Source: Maea johnstoni (taxonomy: Eukaryota > Annelida > Polychaeta > Spionida > Magelonidae). From it: a stretch of 64,000 nt of DNA. Below the pieces are notes generated by a model. It was not told where the DNA came from, did not search any database, and saw nothing but the letters and a program-made list of their open reading frames with translations. Both the position numbers and the translations under genes were made by a program. The stretch lies in the NCBI GenBank assembly GCA_963942565.1, contig OZ012688.1, positions 22,707,723-22,771,722 of the forward strand, read 5' to 3'. Shown piece by piece: positions 11,529 to 24,436 of this stretch (positions within the stretch are counted from its first letter, which is position 1; each line of letters begins with the position of its first letter).

Positions 11529-12150
11529 GGGGCGCCATTTGTAACATGCACACTTTTGTCGACAGAAGCAATTTTGTTGAGACAGAAGTCCAAAATGTGA
11601 CATTTGGCAATGGTTACACCATGTGTAACACAAAAGTAATTTTGTCTAGACAGAATTACTTTTGTCTAACAAAAGTTACTTTTGTTGACAAAAGCAAATT
11701 TTGTCACGACAAAAGTACTTTTGTTCAACAAAAGTTACTTTTGTTCAACAAAAAATAATTTTGTTTACAAAAGTAGTTCTGTCTCGACAAAAGTAATTCT
11801 GCCTCGACAAAAGTAATTCTGTCTAGACAAAATTATTTCTGTGTCCACAAAAGTAATTTTGTCTTAGTGTCGTGCAGCGATGGCAGATGGTGTGCATAAT
11901 CGAATAGACGAGTTGAACCATCTCCAACGCTCGATCGAGATGCAGTATCTCGTTCTAGATACTGCAGCCCGTTCAATTAAAGTTCTTCTCTGATGTAATC
12001 TCCGCCGACGGAGATTCGTGGTATTCCACACTGCAACTTACTCAAACAGTAACACACTCGGCCGGTATTAGTTTGTACCAGCCCAACGATAGTGCATGGT
12101 GTATCGAATGCATGTGCCCGAGTCGGCGAGTGCTTCATTTTTCCTGTTAC
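11529..12150. repeat. Copy-A-only insert with palindromic ACAAAAGTAATTTTGTC array
   Basis: About 620 bp absent from copy B (junction near 43028). The left half, about 11550-11870, is an irregular array of some fourteen 18-24 bp units, each close to self-complementary (GACAAAAGTAATTTTGTC and variants). The right half (11871-12150) is non-repetitive and richer in GC. I found no convincing inverted ends or target duplication, so the element class is unknown. Confidence 0.7.
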
Positions 12151-12154
12151 ACCG

Positions 12155-12467
12155 GCATGGTCATAGCCAGAGTGTCTGGGCATTTTTTGGACACCCTAAC
12201 CCTCAAAAATTGCCCCTCCTCAGGACACCCAATTCAGTTTTTGTGAGCAATTTCTTAAAATGTTTTTCCGGCTCAATATAACTCCCATGACATTGTATAT
12301 AATAAGCGTATTATGCCTTATTTCAATAGGTAAATAGATGTTCATGATTGTAATCTTTATATTTAATGTCCTCATAGGATGTCCTAAAATAGGATGCTCA
12401 AAAATTTACAATTACAAATTTTGAGCTCTCAATTTCCAAATCCTGGCAGACCTGGCTAAGACCTTGC
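12155..12467. mobile_element. hAT-type MITE (TCTTAGCC family), shared by both copies
   Basis: Starts CATGGTCATAGCCAGAG and ends CCTGGCTAAGACCTTG. The counterpart in copy B begins at about 43037. It lies in the intron just downstream of the start exon, in gene sense. ORFs overlapping it are not genes. Confidence 0.6.
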
Positions 12468-12589
12468 TTGGTGGGGGAATAGAAATAATTTGCAGCTTGA
12501 CCTTGCGGTGATCTGGATGAAATTTCTAAGTAGAACACCAGGAGAGGTTGATAGACTATAAAGACCAGTATGTAGTAGGGTCAACTTAC

Positions 12590-12655
12590 TTGTGACTGAA
12601 AGCTGTGAGAAGGATGGGCTGGTAACAGTCCTGCCCTCACTCATCCTCTGCTTCT
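12590..12655 (-). CDS. Start-codon exon, copy A, ITCH/WWP-like E3 ligase
   Basis: Short exon with the translation start at 12644 and 55 coding bases: 18 codons, MSEGRTVTSPSFSQLSVT, then one base. The donor is CAA|GTAAGT (12590/12589). The proposed acceptor is GGTGTAG ending at 12656, leaving 11 untranslated bases before the ATG. The acceptor pyrimidine tract is poor, so the left exon edge is the least certain boundary. Joined to the next exon it gives ...SQLSVT-I-AGAKL, the expected start of beta strand 1 of the C2 domain (compare LQVTV.SAKL in WWP1/ITCH). An almost identical exon exists in copy B at 43725-43790. Confidence 0.82.
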
Positions 12656-13467
12656 CTACACCAACACCTACAACCCATGAGGCAAATAATACAGTAGCAA
12701 TTTAATATAGAACAATACAAATAAACAAAACTTGTTATAGAACAAATTGTTCCATTCCGTAAATTCTCAGAAATATTGGCCACCCTTGGAATAACTAATT
12801 AGCAACTTATGAACAGTGAAAGACATGTACAGATTTGCAAAGTTTCTGACTGATTTTAGATTGAAACGATCATTTCTAGTGTCCCTGTATCTGCCAAAAC
12901 ACGCTAGTCCCACACCCGGAAGTTCGCCTATACATAGCGTGGACATTGCGATGGGGCCATTTTGAAAGTTAAGACTTGTCAACACAAGTATAATTCACTA
13001 CGTAACCTGAGCACGGCAGCAAGAATAAACAATTAAACAACATATAAGGTAGGCAAATTCCTTTAATAGTTTATATAGCAGCAGAATGACTGATCAGGTA
13101 AGTGGACAATAAGGGTTTTGTGGGGAATATTATGTACAAAGATGGAGAGAAACCAGCTTCCAAATCCACTAAAAACAAAATCAACATAACTGATAGAAAT
13201 GGTACATCTTCACATAAGCACCAAAAATCACTCCAGATTTTTTGGACAGAAATGCACCAGTGTGTCAATCCAGAGATCCTAGGATTCCAGACCACAGAAT
13301 GGGAGTAATGACGACTCAAGGAGGCCCAGGAGATCCTATTTATACGTGTTCCGAGGATCGCATCCTCAAACATCTAAAAAGTGGCAAGACTTGCTGAATC
13401 TGGAAGCGTCAAGCATGCTACACTAGCAAGACATAAGTTAAAAGGAAACTGCAGATAGCAATTAGAG

Positions 13468-13654
13468 CAGAGTCTGACACTTAGATTTCAGGCCAGGGGC
13501 CCGAAAAGATATTTTGCTAAAAATATGCTGTCAAAAACAGGATTTCTGGTTATTATGTACATACTATTTTGGGCCCCCTAGTCTGAAAAGTCTAGGGGCC
13601 CACAGCAAAATCTAGGGGCATATGCCCCTGGGCCCCTGGGGAAGTCGAACCCTG
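13468..13654. mobile_element. CAGGG-ended MITE next to the 5' exon donor, copy A
   Basis: Reverse-oriented member of the family at 570-754, with 5-bp flanks TAGAG/TAGAC. The copy-B counterpart is 44603-44774 (flanks TAGAT/TAGAC), shorter by 15 bp around the CATATG core. Confidence 0.7.
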
Positions 13655-13677
13655 TAGACAGCATTAAATGTGCTTAC

Positions 13678-13791
13678 CTTATGATAAGTTGTGTCTGTGC
13701 TGGTACACTGTCTACCTGTGAAAAGTTGTTAGGCCTCTGTCACCTCGTCATCCCCAACACATGGTGGAAGTGAGGAGCGCTAGCTAAAGAC
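13678..13791 (-). other. 5' untranslated exon, copy A
   Basis: Probable non-coding first or second exon of the E3 ligase gene. On the minus strand there is a strong acceptor (a long T run, TTTTTTTCAG, ending 13792) and a strong donor AAG|GTAAGC (13678/13677), framing 114 nt. It has the same length and edges in copy B (44798-44911), while flanking intron sequence carries small indels. It cannot be in frame with the start exon, because a short ORF inside it terminates at once. This is inference from splice signals and conservation between copies; no transcript data are available. A CAGGG-type MITE ends only 23 bp from the donor (13654). Confidence 0.6.
13748..13762 (-). promoter_or_regulatory. 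Minimal upstream ORF in 5' exon, copy A
   Basis: Within the 5' exon an ATG in a good context (CCACCATGT) opens a four-codon ORF, M-C-W-G, closed by TGA. It lies upstream of the start exon in the spliced transcript. Such minimal uORFs usually lower translation of the main ORF. The same 15 bases are present in copy B at 44868-44882. The ORF is seen in sequence; its regulatory role is inferred. Confidence 0.45.
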
Positions 13792-14396
13792 CTGAAAAAA
13801 ACAAAAAACAATGTTAATAACTGTATGTGTATAATCATAGCAAGTAAAAAGTAGAGATAACGGTGGAAGAGATGAGTGTACATAGAAATCTACCCCCTGA
13901 GAATTGGCCTCCCCCATTCCACTAGGCAAATTTTCTAAAAACATTGTAATATCCACCCCACCCGGAAAATCTTCCCCCATCCATAGTGGGGATATTTTCC
14001 GAATAAATTCTAATCCCCTGGGGGATATTCTCATAGGAAATTCACTGCCCTACCAATAACATTTTCCTAGGAAATTTTGCCCTTCTGGAGATAATTTTCT
14101 AAGATAATTCTACCTCACTAAATTTAAGCAATCTGCACATACACATCCCAATTTGGGTTCAACTAGCCAAAATCCAACAGAATGAAACAGTGATACGAGC
14201 TGTGCAATATTGAATAAAAGTTGCTTTTTCCCCTGTTTTGAAAAGGATTTTTGCAAACACCAGAATAGTTTTTATTTCCTATAAAAATTTCACCTGGGTT
14301 GGGGCAGATTGACTGTTACATGAGTTCAAGATCTGAGAAAAATATAGTAAATGTACATATTACAAACAAACATACATGTACAGTAGTAGCCCCATT

Positions 14397-15416
14397 CAGG
14401 GACTTAGCCAGGACCCGTTCCACCTGTCTTATGGACAGGCAGTTTCCTGAAAACTACCCTTTGAACATGCATGCAAATACAATCCTATGTTATATTTTAA
14501 ACCATGAATTTTATTGGGGTAATAACCAAACTTTTCCCTAACAAAACTTCTAATACCTGGCTATCTAATAGTGGTCCGACGATTAAGCGAAAACTCAAGC
14601 ATTTGTTTGAGATGAGGCCGACTCGACCCGTTCGAATGGCATTTGAAATAATCGATTATTTCAAATGTGAAATTTATGAATAAACTTTGCAGAATTACGC
14701 GGCCAAAACATACAAAAACAATATAACTTTCGTTAAGTGACACGGAACGGCTCCGGGTCAACACCCAAGAGTAAACAAATCTATTGCACCATATTTGGTG
14801 CACCAATTCATCAATTGCCGTGGTACACCGCATGTGCGCAAGGCATATGCCAGCGCATGCCGCGGCCAATGATATTTCAAATCGTTTGCCTTAAAATTAC
14901 GGCAATGTGGCCGTAAAACTCGAACTGAATCGATTAACTGTTCAATATATTTTTTCGATGAATCGATACAAAAAATCTCTTAGCATCCGAACCCTACTAT
15001 CTAATGTATTTGGTATAAGGATTTGAAGTAGTTGAGTAGCTTAATTTGGATGGACAGCATGGAAATCTGGCATGACTAGGGTTAAAAAGAACCCCTCAGG
15101 ACACCCAAATTTTTTAGTGTGGAATTTCTAAAAATCTCAATTTCAAGCTTATAATTGAATTTTTTCATCCCCTTGTAATTCCCATGACATTGTTTAATGA
15201 TATCATGCCTTATTGTGATGAATTTAAACATGTTTATGGTTGAAATATGAGTATATTGTGATCCCCCTTAAAAATTTAGACGCCCAAAAATTTTATAACT
15301 GCCAATTTTAGGCAATCAGTTTATAAATCCTGGCTAAGACACTGATGGGCAGAACTTCTGTGATTGCTGTTTCAGTCTTTCAGGCAGGCATTTTTAAAAA
15401 CCTGGCTAAAAACCTG
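14397..15416. mobile_element. Large hAT-type MITE with nested elements
   Basis: Starts CAGGGACTTAGCCAGGACC and ends in ACCTGGCTAAAAACCTG. Flanks are GCCCCATT/GTCCCAGT, a worn 8-bp duplication (6 of 8). Inside are a TAGTGG-type hAT element (14569-14996) and, at about 15065-15350, a TCTTAGCC-family MITE. Present in both copies (B about 46215-47231). The relative at 54756-55908 is copy-B-only. Confidence 0.7.
14569..14996. mobile_element. Nested hAT-type element, TAGTGGTCCGAC ends
   Basis: 428 bp with an exact 8-bp target duplication CTATCTAA (14561-14568, 14997-15004). Ends are TAGTGGTCCGACGATT and the inverse of TAGGGTTCGGATGC. ORF 14561-14869 is inside it and is not a gene. Shared by copy B (about 46377-46804). 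Confidence 0.8.
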
Positions 15417-15813
15417 GTCCCAGTATTGATCAACCACTATCTGTCTAGTGATCCAATCTATTAGTAATATAACCCAATGGGCTAACAATACACCAGTCTC
15501 GGTGGCCATGTCAAGCTATTACTGACCAAGCATTGAGGATCTTTGTATTTGTGCTAACAAACAAGTCCACCTTTTCAACAAAGTAGGATTTTGGGCAGAT
15601 AGATTGCCCCAAATATTTATGGTTACTTTGGGCCACTGGGCTACTATGTAGTGCCTACATTGCACATCACAGCCTAGGCAAATGTATAACGAAATGAGCC
15701 TATGTGTCTCTGCTCTTAGGTTAGCCATGGTATCAGTGTAGTTATATATAGGGAAGGCCAGGTATATAATAGTGGGTGTATGCCCCAATATTTCAGTCAA
15801 GCGTACAATCAAA

Positions 15814-16118
15814 CCCATTCATGCCTGTAGCGCCAGAAACCGCCCGACTAATTATGTGATATCTCTCCACCAAGGTCAAGGTCCTCAAGATTTGGAAACT
15901 GGGGGTCAACTGAGGATTTATGAAATTTTGGGGGTCCAAAGTCAGTAACCCACACAAGCACAATTTTCTTCTTAGAATATTTAAAGAGGGAATGTTTTTC
16001 ATAAACTAAACAACTCTCCTGAAATATTTTTCCAAATACTGGCTAATTCCAAAGTTATTTCTAAAAGTCTCATAGGTGCGGACAACACTTGTCATTGAGA
16101 TCTCCAGGTATGAATGGG
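15814..16118. mobile_element. TTAA-type MITE carrying a relic, abutting the next one
   Basis: Ends CCCATTCATGCC and GTATGAATGGG. It shares the TTAA at 16119-16122 with the neighbour at 16123-16344. A worn piece of the CAGGGTGTTACCC family is embedded (about 15885-15955). Present in both copies. Confidence 0.65.
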
Positions 16119-16122
16119 TTAA

Positions 16123-16344
16123 CCCATTTACACTCAGAGCGGCCAAAAGAGGCCTGACGATTTTGGAAATATTTTCCTTACAAAAGCATTTTTTTGAAAA
16201 CATTTGAAGGAGAAATGTTGATCAGAAGATAAACAACAACTCTCCTTGAAATATTTCGCAAACTTTCGCTTTATTCCCAAGTTATTTCCAAAAGTATGAA
16301 AGTAGCAGACGATCCTTCTAGAGGAACTCTTGAGTGTGAATGGG
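16123..16344. mobile_element. TTAA-type (piggyBac-like) MITE, 222 bp, copy A
   Basis: TTAA at 16119-16122 and 16345-16348; ends CCCATTTACACTCAGAG and GAGTGTGAATGGG. Counterpart at 47986-48207 in copy B, also 222 bp. Shared by both copies, so older than their split. Confidence 0.8.
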
Positions 16345-16944
16345 TTAACCAACACAGCTAAATAAAACTATCTGGCAACACACTTGGCTAATAGACACTA
16401 GGCAGGCCTGCCCTATTCAAATACAAAAATAAACTCATTGAAGCAAGTCTTATTTGCAAAGAACGTGTTCCACTTTCCAGCTACAAAACAACAACAGTTT
16501 GTAAATTAAGAATAGGCATGTCTCTGTTGAAGCGCTCTGAGTGAGTCATGGCAAAAAGGCTGTGACAACAAATGATCAGGAAAGATACATGGTCCTAAAT
16601 AAATCAAGCTTAAAGTTTTTATCAGTACACGTTTGAAGAAAGTTCCAGCCTCATCAGTGATCAGAGAAACAAGCTGGTTCAGCAAGTATGCAAATACTTT
16701 CCTTATCAGAGGGGAAAATTAGGGCACACATCAACGCACTTAGTATATTAGGTAAATAAAAACTACATTATTTTTTAGGCTTGGTGATAAACTTATTTAT
16801 ATCTAAGCTTTCAAAATACTTATTAGGGCTGGAAATAATAAAAGCCATAAGCCTAGGATGTATCCTAGACTGACCTCTCCCTCGTGACATTATTTCCTGA
16901 CACAACTCTCCTAACTCAGATTATTCCCCTTCCTCAGCTTAGAC

Positions 16945-17257
16945 CAGGGGCTTAGCCGCCTATGCGTCCAGCGTGTCATTTGGACACGCAGAACACTGTT
17001 TTTTGACAGTTTGGACACCCAAAAGTTTATGTCAGAATTTGCTGAAGATGACTTTTCTTGGAAGATAGAAGATGAAGAAGCTGTAGTGTCACTTTTGTAA
17101 GACACACAAAGCAGTATCTGGCCTAAAAAAGCAAAATCTGTAAAGGTATAGGGTCTATCTTATTAGTAGTATGTATTTTGTACCACACTTTGGACATGCA
17201 AAAGTCTATGAAACCTCTATTTGGACACCCTGTTTCCAAATATCGGCTAAGACCCTG
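16945..17257. mobile_element. hAT-type MITE, copy A only
   Basis: 313 bp, CAGGGGCTTAGCCGCC to GGCTAAGACCCTG, with the exact 8-bp duplication GCTTAGAC (16937-16944, 17258-17265). Copy B keeps a single site, GCTAAGAC, near 49355. Confidence 0.88.
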
Positions 17258-17779
17258 GCTTAGACAGAAGCCTAGTCCTGACTCATTAGTCATTACCCAT
17301 TCACACTAGAGCCAGGTTTGCTAATGGACATTTCAATTATCAACAGGAGCACTTTGAGAATGTGTTGTTTTTTTCAATTTTCATTTTCCCTTATCTCATC
17401 TAATACAGGATAATAGTGCCCCAAAATGCATCTCAGAGCAAATATTTTTCAAATATTCTGGGGGAGCATACCCTCATCCCCCTAGCTAGGACAGTACACT
17501 GGTGTGCTGCACACAGGGATTAATTCCCTCCTAAATTTTAAATCATAGGAGCCAAATCTGCTCTAGCCTGAAAATGTTGTATAAAATTACCATGCCTCAT
17601 TTCAATAAGTAAATACATATTCATGCCATATTGTGGTCTGCCTTGAAAAATAGGATGCCCAAAATTTTAGTTGCAAACTTTGGGGACCCAGTTTCTAAAT
17701 CCTGGCTAAAACCATGCAGGCAAGGTTACTCTAGAGTCTTTAGAATTGTATGTCAGGCGTCCTTCATATCCTTTCATTA

Positions 17780-17949
17780 CCAGGGCTCGATATAGGGTGC
17801 CGGGAGCCGAGGGCTCCCTTGAATGCTCCTGCGGCTCCCTCAAATGTCTGCAGGGAGCCCAAATATGTACTGTTTGACATACAGAATACTTTTATGAAGT
17901 TCATGAAGATGCAATTGGGCTCCCTGGAAAAAATCTTAATTTCGAGCCC
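17780..17949. mobile_element. CAGGGCTCGA-ended short element
   Basis: About 170 bp, CAGGGCTCGA to TTTCGAGCCCTG, with the 5-bp duplication ATTAC on both sides. Present in both copies (B about 49878-50049). A second family with the same ends and duplication length as 570-754. Confidence 0.75.
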
Positions 17950-17954
17950 TGATT

Positions 17955-18560
17955 ACTGAATTTAGCCACTAACATCAATCATGGGCTACAGGACTGGCAA
18001 ATGGAGTTTCACCTGGAGAAATGTGAGCAGGGTTCGACTTTCCCAGGGGCCCGGGGGCATATGCCCCTAGATTTTGCTGTGGGCCCCTAGATTTTCCAGT
18101 CTAGGGGCCCAAAAAAGTATGAAAAATAACCAGAAATCCTGTTTTTGACCACTAATTTTTATTGAAAGACCTTTTCGGGCCCCTAGCCTAAAATCTAAGT
18201 GTCAGACCCTGGTGAGGTCATCAACATATCCCCCACACACACACTCAATCATCAAATCAAATTGCATGTTACATGGACATATCCTGAAGGCAGTGGGACC
18301 ACTTTAAGAATTTGGGAATAACAATAACAGTGACCTCAAATGGAAACAACATATTAACATGTCTGTATCCAAAGCCAACCGTGTCATGGGCTTCCTACGC
18401 TGAAAAACTTAAAATTAGATTTCAAGATATCAAGACCAAGGTCTATCAAACCTTAGTAAGACCAATACCTGAAAATGGAACTGTCATATGGGACCCCTAT
18501 ACACAGGAGAATATTCGCAAGCTGGAGACGATTCAGAGATGAGCGACTCGCTTCCCTGAA
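17955..18560 (+). pseudogene. CR1/jockey-type LINE reverse-transcriptase relic, copy A
   Basis: Decayed 3' part of a non-LTR retrotransposon reverse transcriptase. Readable pieces, frames broken: LQDWQMEFHLEKCE before the nested MITE, then VINIS, YLGITIT-like sequence, KTKVYQTLVRPI and WDPYTQENIRKLETIQR. This last stretch is the conserved post-catalytic region LVRPxLEY...WDPYT..I..LE.IQRRAARF. A CAGGG-type MITE (18028-18211) sits in the codon run KCE/VINIS. Shared with copy B (50055-51225), where a second insert splits it. Confidence 0.8.
18028..18211. mobile_element. CAGGG-ended MITE inside the LINE relic, copy A
   Basis: 184 bp with GTGAG on both sides (18023-18027, 18212-18216). Removing the element and one GTGAG restores the LINE reading K-C-E-V-I-N-I-S, which independently proves a 5-bp target duplication. 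Counterpart 50127-50311. Confidence 0.88.
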
Positions 18561-20861
18561 TAGATAGGACTGAACAGACAGTGTAACATGATGTTTGTTT
18601 CTTTTAACTTGTGAGTAGTAGTTAAGATATTGTTAAGGTACTGAATCATTTTGAAACTATCAATATGGAATCAGATCTGATCGTTTTAAAATGAACAAGC
18701 TGCATCCCTACTTCTTATCCTTTCACTGCAAGTTCTATCCACAAACACCTACCCCTGACTAACAATTGTTCCGGTCTTTCTCTTAGTACTTACGTGACCT
18801 CCATTTCCTTTCATTACTGGTTCTAGCCACACTAAGGACACTCATCCCTCACCCTTTAAGTAGCCTAAATTTCCAGGCTGTCATATGTATTTTTCTGTTA
18901 CCAAGCACCAAATTTTCTAGGTGGCCATAGTGGTCAATTTAGTTTACACTTATCTCACCAGGATTCAGTTTGAATAAGACACCTAGAATCTCTAGAGACA
19001 GGAGGATCAGGTGGTGCCATCTATCTACCATGTACCTGGTACTACACCACACTTCTTGGTCAGCACAGAAGGGGATGTCAACTTTTTAGGGACTAGGAAC
19101 CTAGTCTACCCTCCCCATTGAAAGTAGTGTCTTGAGAGTGATGTTTTCAGTCTACGAAGTGTGGTGGCCTGGTCCTCATGCTGAGTCATGGATGATGCCA
19201 CTACTACTATATACTGGGCGGTAGTAGGTTTGATGTCTCTATCAAACTATAGATGGCAGCACAGTTTTCAGGGGTTGCGGTTTAAAAACCAAACACAGCT
19301 CTATAAGTGGGTCCCTGTTAAAGATTCTACAGAACTAAACCTGAATTGAAATCAACTCCGGGTGGATCAGTGAGACTCAGGAAAGAGCCATTTAACACAG
19401 GCTCTCTTCACATCCTTTCATTAGTGGTTCTAGCCACTATCAGTACTCATCCCAGGAGCACTGACAATGCTCATGATTGCTGGTAATGGGAGGGATTACC
19501 ATCACAGTGTGCTGGCAGGCCCTAATGGCTTAATCCCATCACCAATCAGTGCACTGCTTCCTTCTCCACCTCTATCTAGGCCAAACACTGGGCACACACA
19601 CAGTAATGCAGTGACGTACTGCAGTGACACGAGCAGTTTCTGGAAACTCAGTGGTTTAACTAGACTTGCTTCAAGCAGAGAAATACATAACTGTCTTCAT
19701 ACTCTCAGCTACAAGCTTGTGATATCTGGCCTTTTCACTGATCTGACCTGAGTTGATTTCACTCCAGGTTTAGTTCTGAATAAATCCTCAAGGGGGACAC
19801 ATTTGAGCTGCAGCCTGTATCATATTTCAGACTGACCTCCTAGTATACCGCAGTGCCATCTTTCCACAAGGGAGGATATTTAAATATGGCCTGGGAGGCA
19901 GGCTATGGTTTAACATGCTCCTAAGATGCAAGTTTTGTGACCAGTTGTGGTGGACCTGGCAAGCTTTTGGTGGTGCAGGATTGAAATCTATGACATGAAT
20001 AAGCAGTGCTTGTATTCCCAGCTACATTGTAGTGTGCACCCTAGGCGCTAGGGAAATGGGGTACCTTCCCCTCAAAAAGACTAGACTAGATTTAATCAAT
20101 TTCAACATAGGTTACCATCGCCAAGGGAACTCCACCAGAGTCCCTTCAGATAATTTCATGGGGTATTTAGATGTTGGGATGCCATCAGGTCAACACTGAT
20201 TGTGTGGTCAAAATAGGCCCCTTAATCATCTTAGTATCAACTTTGGTCAGGTTATTTCAATTGCAAGTCACCCAAAATCATCACAGTTACGGTACCTGGT
20301 GCCCCATAGGCTACCATCTAGTCTCTAAAAGGTGGTACAGTCACAGGCATAGCCCATATTAGATGTATAGCCACACGAGAGCTACAGGGATCTGCCATGT
20401 TATTTCACATCAGCCCTTACAGCAAAATCTTATGAAAACATTCAAGAGCTGAAGAAAAAACATCCATAAGTAACGGCCTTGTTTGGTTTGTAACCTTAGA
20501 AAGTTGTGTGCAACTATGAGATGAAAGAGAGAGATGCTGCAATTAACACCCAAGATTGATTGTTTACTGATTCAAATGATATGATAAGATATATGGATGG
20601 CTTTCTAAAAATACTTCTTAAACTTAGCACATGTACACAAGCACAAAAGCAAATTGTTTCGAACACTTATTGATTTTTTTTATTATCTAATTGTGATCAC
20701 AATATTTTCTGAAAACACTTAAAGTAGTTGTCTTAATCTAAACCCAAATCAGAATTCAATTTAAAATCTCTTTCATATTCTCTGAATTTCCATTTCCATT
20801 TCCATTCCATTTTCCAAAGTGTCATAGGTCCAGCTGACACTAAGTAAAAGAGGTCTCCATG
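18561..20861. other. Copy A stretch with no recognised gene
   Basis: Mostly ordinary non-coding sequence aligned with 51226-53818 of copy B. ORF 19467-19751 is broken in copy B by a MITE (52338-52652) and has no known motif. I see no supported gene. Confidence 0.55.
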
Positions 20862-21349
20862 CAGGGCGTTACCCAGGATTTGGAAACAGGGGGTCAAAAT
20901 AGAGGATTTTTGAAATTTAAGGGGTCGAAAGTTAGTTACCCAATTAACAAGAACGATCATAGCAGCCTTATGTATTGACTTGGCAAAACAAAATGTGATT
21001 CTCTATGCCATGTAATGTACCTATTGTCTTCTATGAGTGAAACTCTTGAAATATTGCCTTGGACTCAAACAAATACAGAAAATCTTGCAAAATACAACTG
21101 GGTGTCATTTTCCCCAAAATCTTGTGTTTGGGAGTCGAAATGACTCCCTGGTGGTTGGCTGGGTAAGTCCCTGATTCTCTATGCCATTTAATGTACCTAT
21201 TGTCTTCTATGAGTGAAACTTTTGAAATATTGCCTTGGACTCAAACAAATACAGAAAATCTTGCAAAATACAACTGGGTGTCATTTTATCCAAAATCTTG
21301 TGTTTGGGACTCGAAATGACTCCCTGGCGGTTGGCTGGGTAAGTCCCTG
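20862..21349. mobile_element. hAT-type MITE (CAGGGCGTTACCC family) with internal tandem duplication
   Basis: Ends CAGGGCGTTACCCAGG and GGGTAAGTCCCTG, with the 8-bp duplication TCTCCATG (20854-20861, 21350-21357). The copy-B counterpart 53819-54130 is 312 bp; here the right part of about 176 bp is present twice (about 20995-21171 and 21172-21347). Confidence 0.85.
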
Positions 21350-21357
21350 TCTCCATG

Positions 21358-23571
<2,214 letters not shown>

Positions 23572-24076
23572 CAGGGTTCAACTTTCCCAGGGGCCCAGCG
23601 GCATATGCCCCTAGATTTTGCTGTGGGTCCCAGTGTCTTAGCTAGGATTTAGAAACTGGGTGCCTAAAATTGACAGTTGTAAGATTTTTGGGCGTCCAAT
23701 TTTTTAAGGGGGATCACAATATACTCATATTTCAACCATTAACATGTATGAATTTATCAAAATAAGGCATAATATCCTTATACAATGTCATGGAAATCAT
23801 ATGGAGAGGAGTAAATCAAACTATATGCTTGAGATTGACATTTTAAGAAATTCTTCACAATTTCTTTTGGGTGTCCTGAGAGGTGCTTTTTAAGGGTTTG
23901 GGTGTCCAAAAAGACACCCAGACGCCCTGCTGGCTAAGACCATGGTGGGTCCCTATAATTTTCAGACTAGGGGCCCGAAATAGTATATATAATAATGCAG
24001 AAATCCTGTTTTTGACCACTAAATTTATCAAAAGACCTTTTCGGGCCCTCGCCTGAAATCTAAGTGTCAGACCCTG
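23572..24076. mobile_element. CAGGG-ended MITE interrupted by a hAT MITE, copy A
   Basis: 5-bp duplication TGGGA on both sides (23567-23571, 24077-24081). Split by the element at 23631-23944. In copy B it is uninterrupted (57263-57444). Confidence 0.85.
23631..23944. mobile_element. hAT-type MITE, copy A only, nested
   Basis: 314 bp, CAGTGTCTTAGCTAGG to GCTGGCTAAGACCATG, with the exact 8-bp duplication GTGGGTCC (23623-23630, 23945-23952). The empty site is intact in copy B near 57320. Confidence 0.9.
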
Positions 24077-24259
24077 TGGGACACTCATTATTAATTACAA
24101 ATTTTGTCAGTTAACGGTGGCCCATGTTTTGAGAAAATGCCAATGAAGCAGAGTAATAGATTTGCCAGCTGCCTTGATCGAGTAACTAGTCAGGTCTGGC
24201 AGGTGAGATCATGGCAATCCTATTGTGATTGTAACTGTCCCAGAACAAATATGATTGTA

Positions 24260-24434
24260 CAGGTGAACTTGGATATGACGGACCACTGTACGACGGATTT
24301 TTGCATATGACGGACGATATGCTTGGTCCCAGTCCGATGCATATCAAGTATTCGTCATATGTATAAGACGGATTTTGCATATGACGGACCAATTTTCCTG
24401 GTCCCATTGAGTCCGTCATATCCAAGTTCACCTG
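24260..24434. mobile_element. Tc1/mariner-type MITE, copy A only
   Basis: 175 bp with inverted ends beginning CAGGTGAACTTGGATATGAC, flanked by TA (24258-24259, 24435-24436). Copy B has the empty site GATTGTAATTGTG at about 57835. Inner CATATGACGGA motifs recur several times. Confidence 0.9.
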
Positions 24435-24436
24435 TA

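Larger units (their letters stand above)
8871..12589 (-). other. Intron between start exon and first C2 exon
   Basis: About 3.7 kb. It contains two TTAA-flanked MITEs (10053-10259, 10904-11126), the copy-A-only palindromic array (about 11529-12150), a hAT-type MITE (about 12155-12467) and the left end of the duplicated block at 11169. Nothing else is recognisable in 8905-10045 or 10265-10900. Confidence 0.7.
13792..17954. other. Upstream region of copy A, MITE-rich, no gene seen
   Basis: Holds a hAT-type MITE (14397-15416) with a second hAT-type element inside (14569-14996), two adjoining TTAA-type elements (15814-16118, 16123-16344), a copy-A-only hAT MITE (16945-17257) and a CAGGG-type element at about 17780-17949. 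ORFs here (14299, 14561, 15519 and others) lie within these elements. I see no host coding sequence. Confidence 0.65.

Noticed and set aside
11550-11870. CRISPR-like array
   Set aside because: Units are irregular, palindromic and without constant-length spacers, in a eukaryotic setting.
12456-12644. 62-aa ORF from the copy-A start codon as a complete small protein
   Set aside because: The clear CAA|GTAAGT donor and the phase-matched C2 exon show it is a first exon; the ORF tail is intron.
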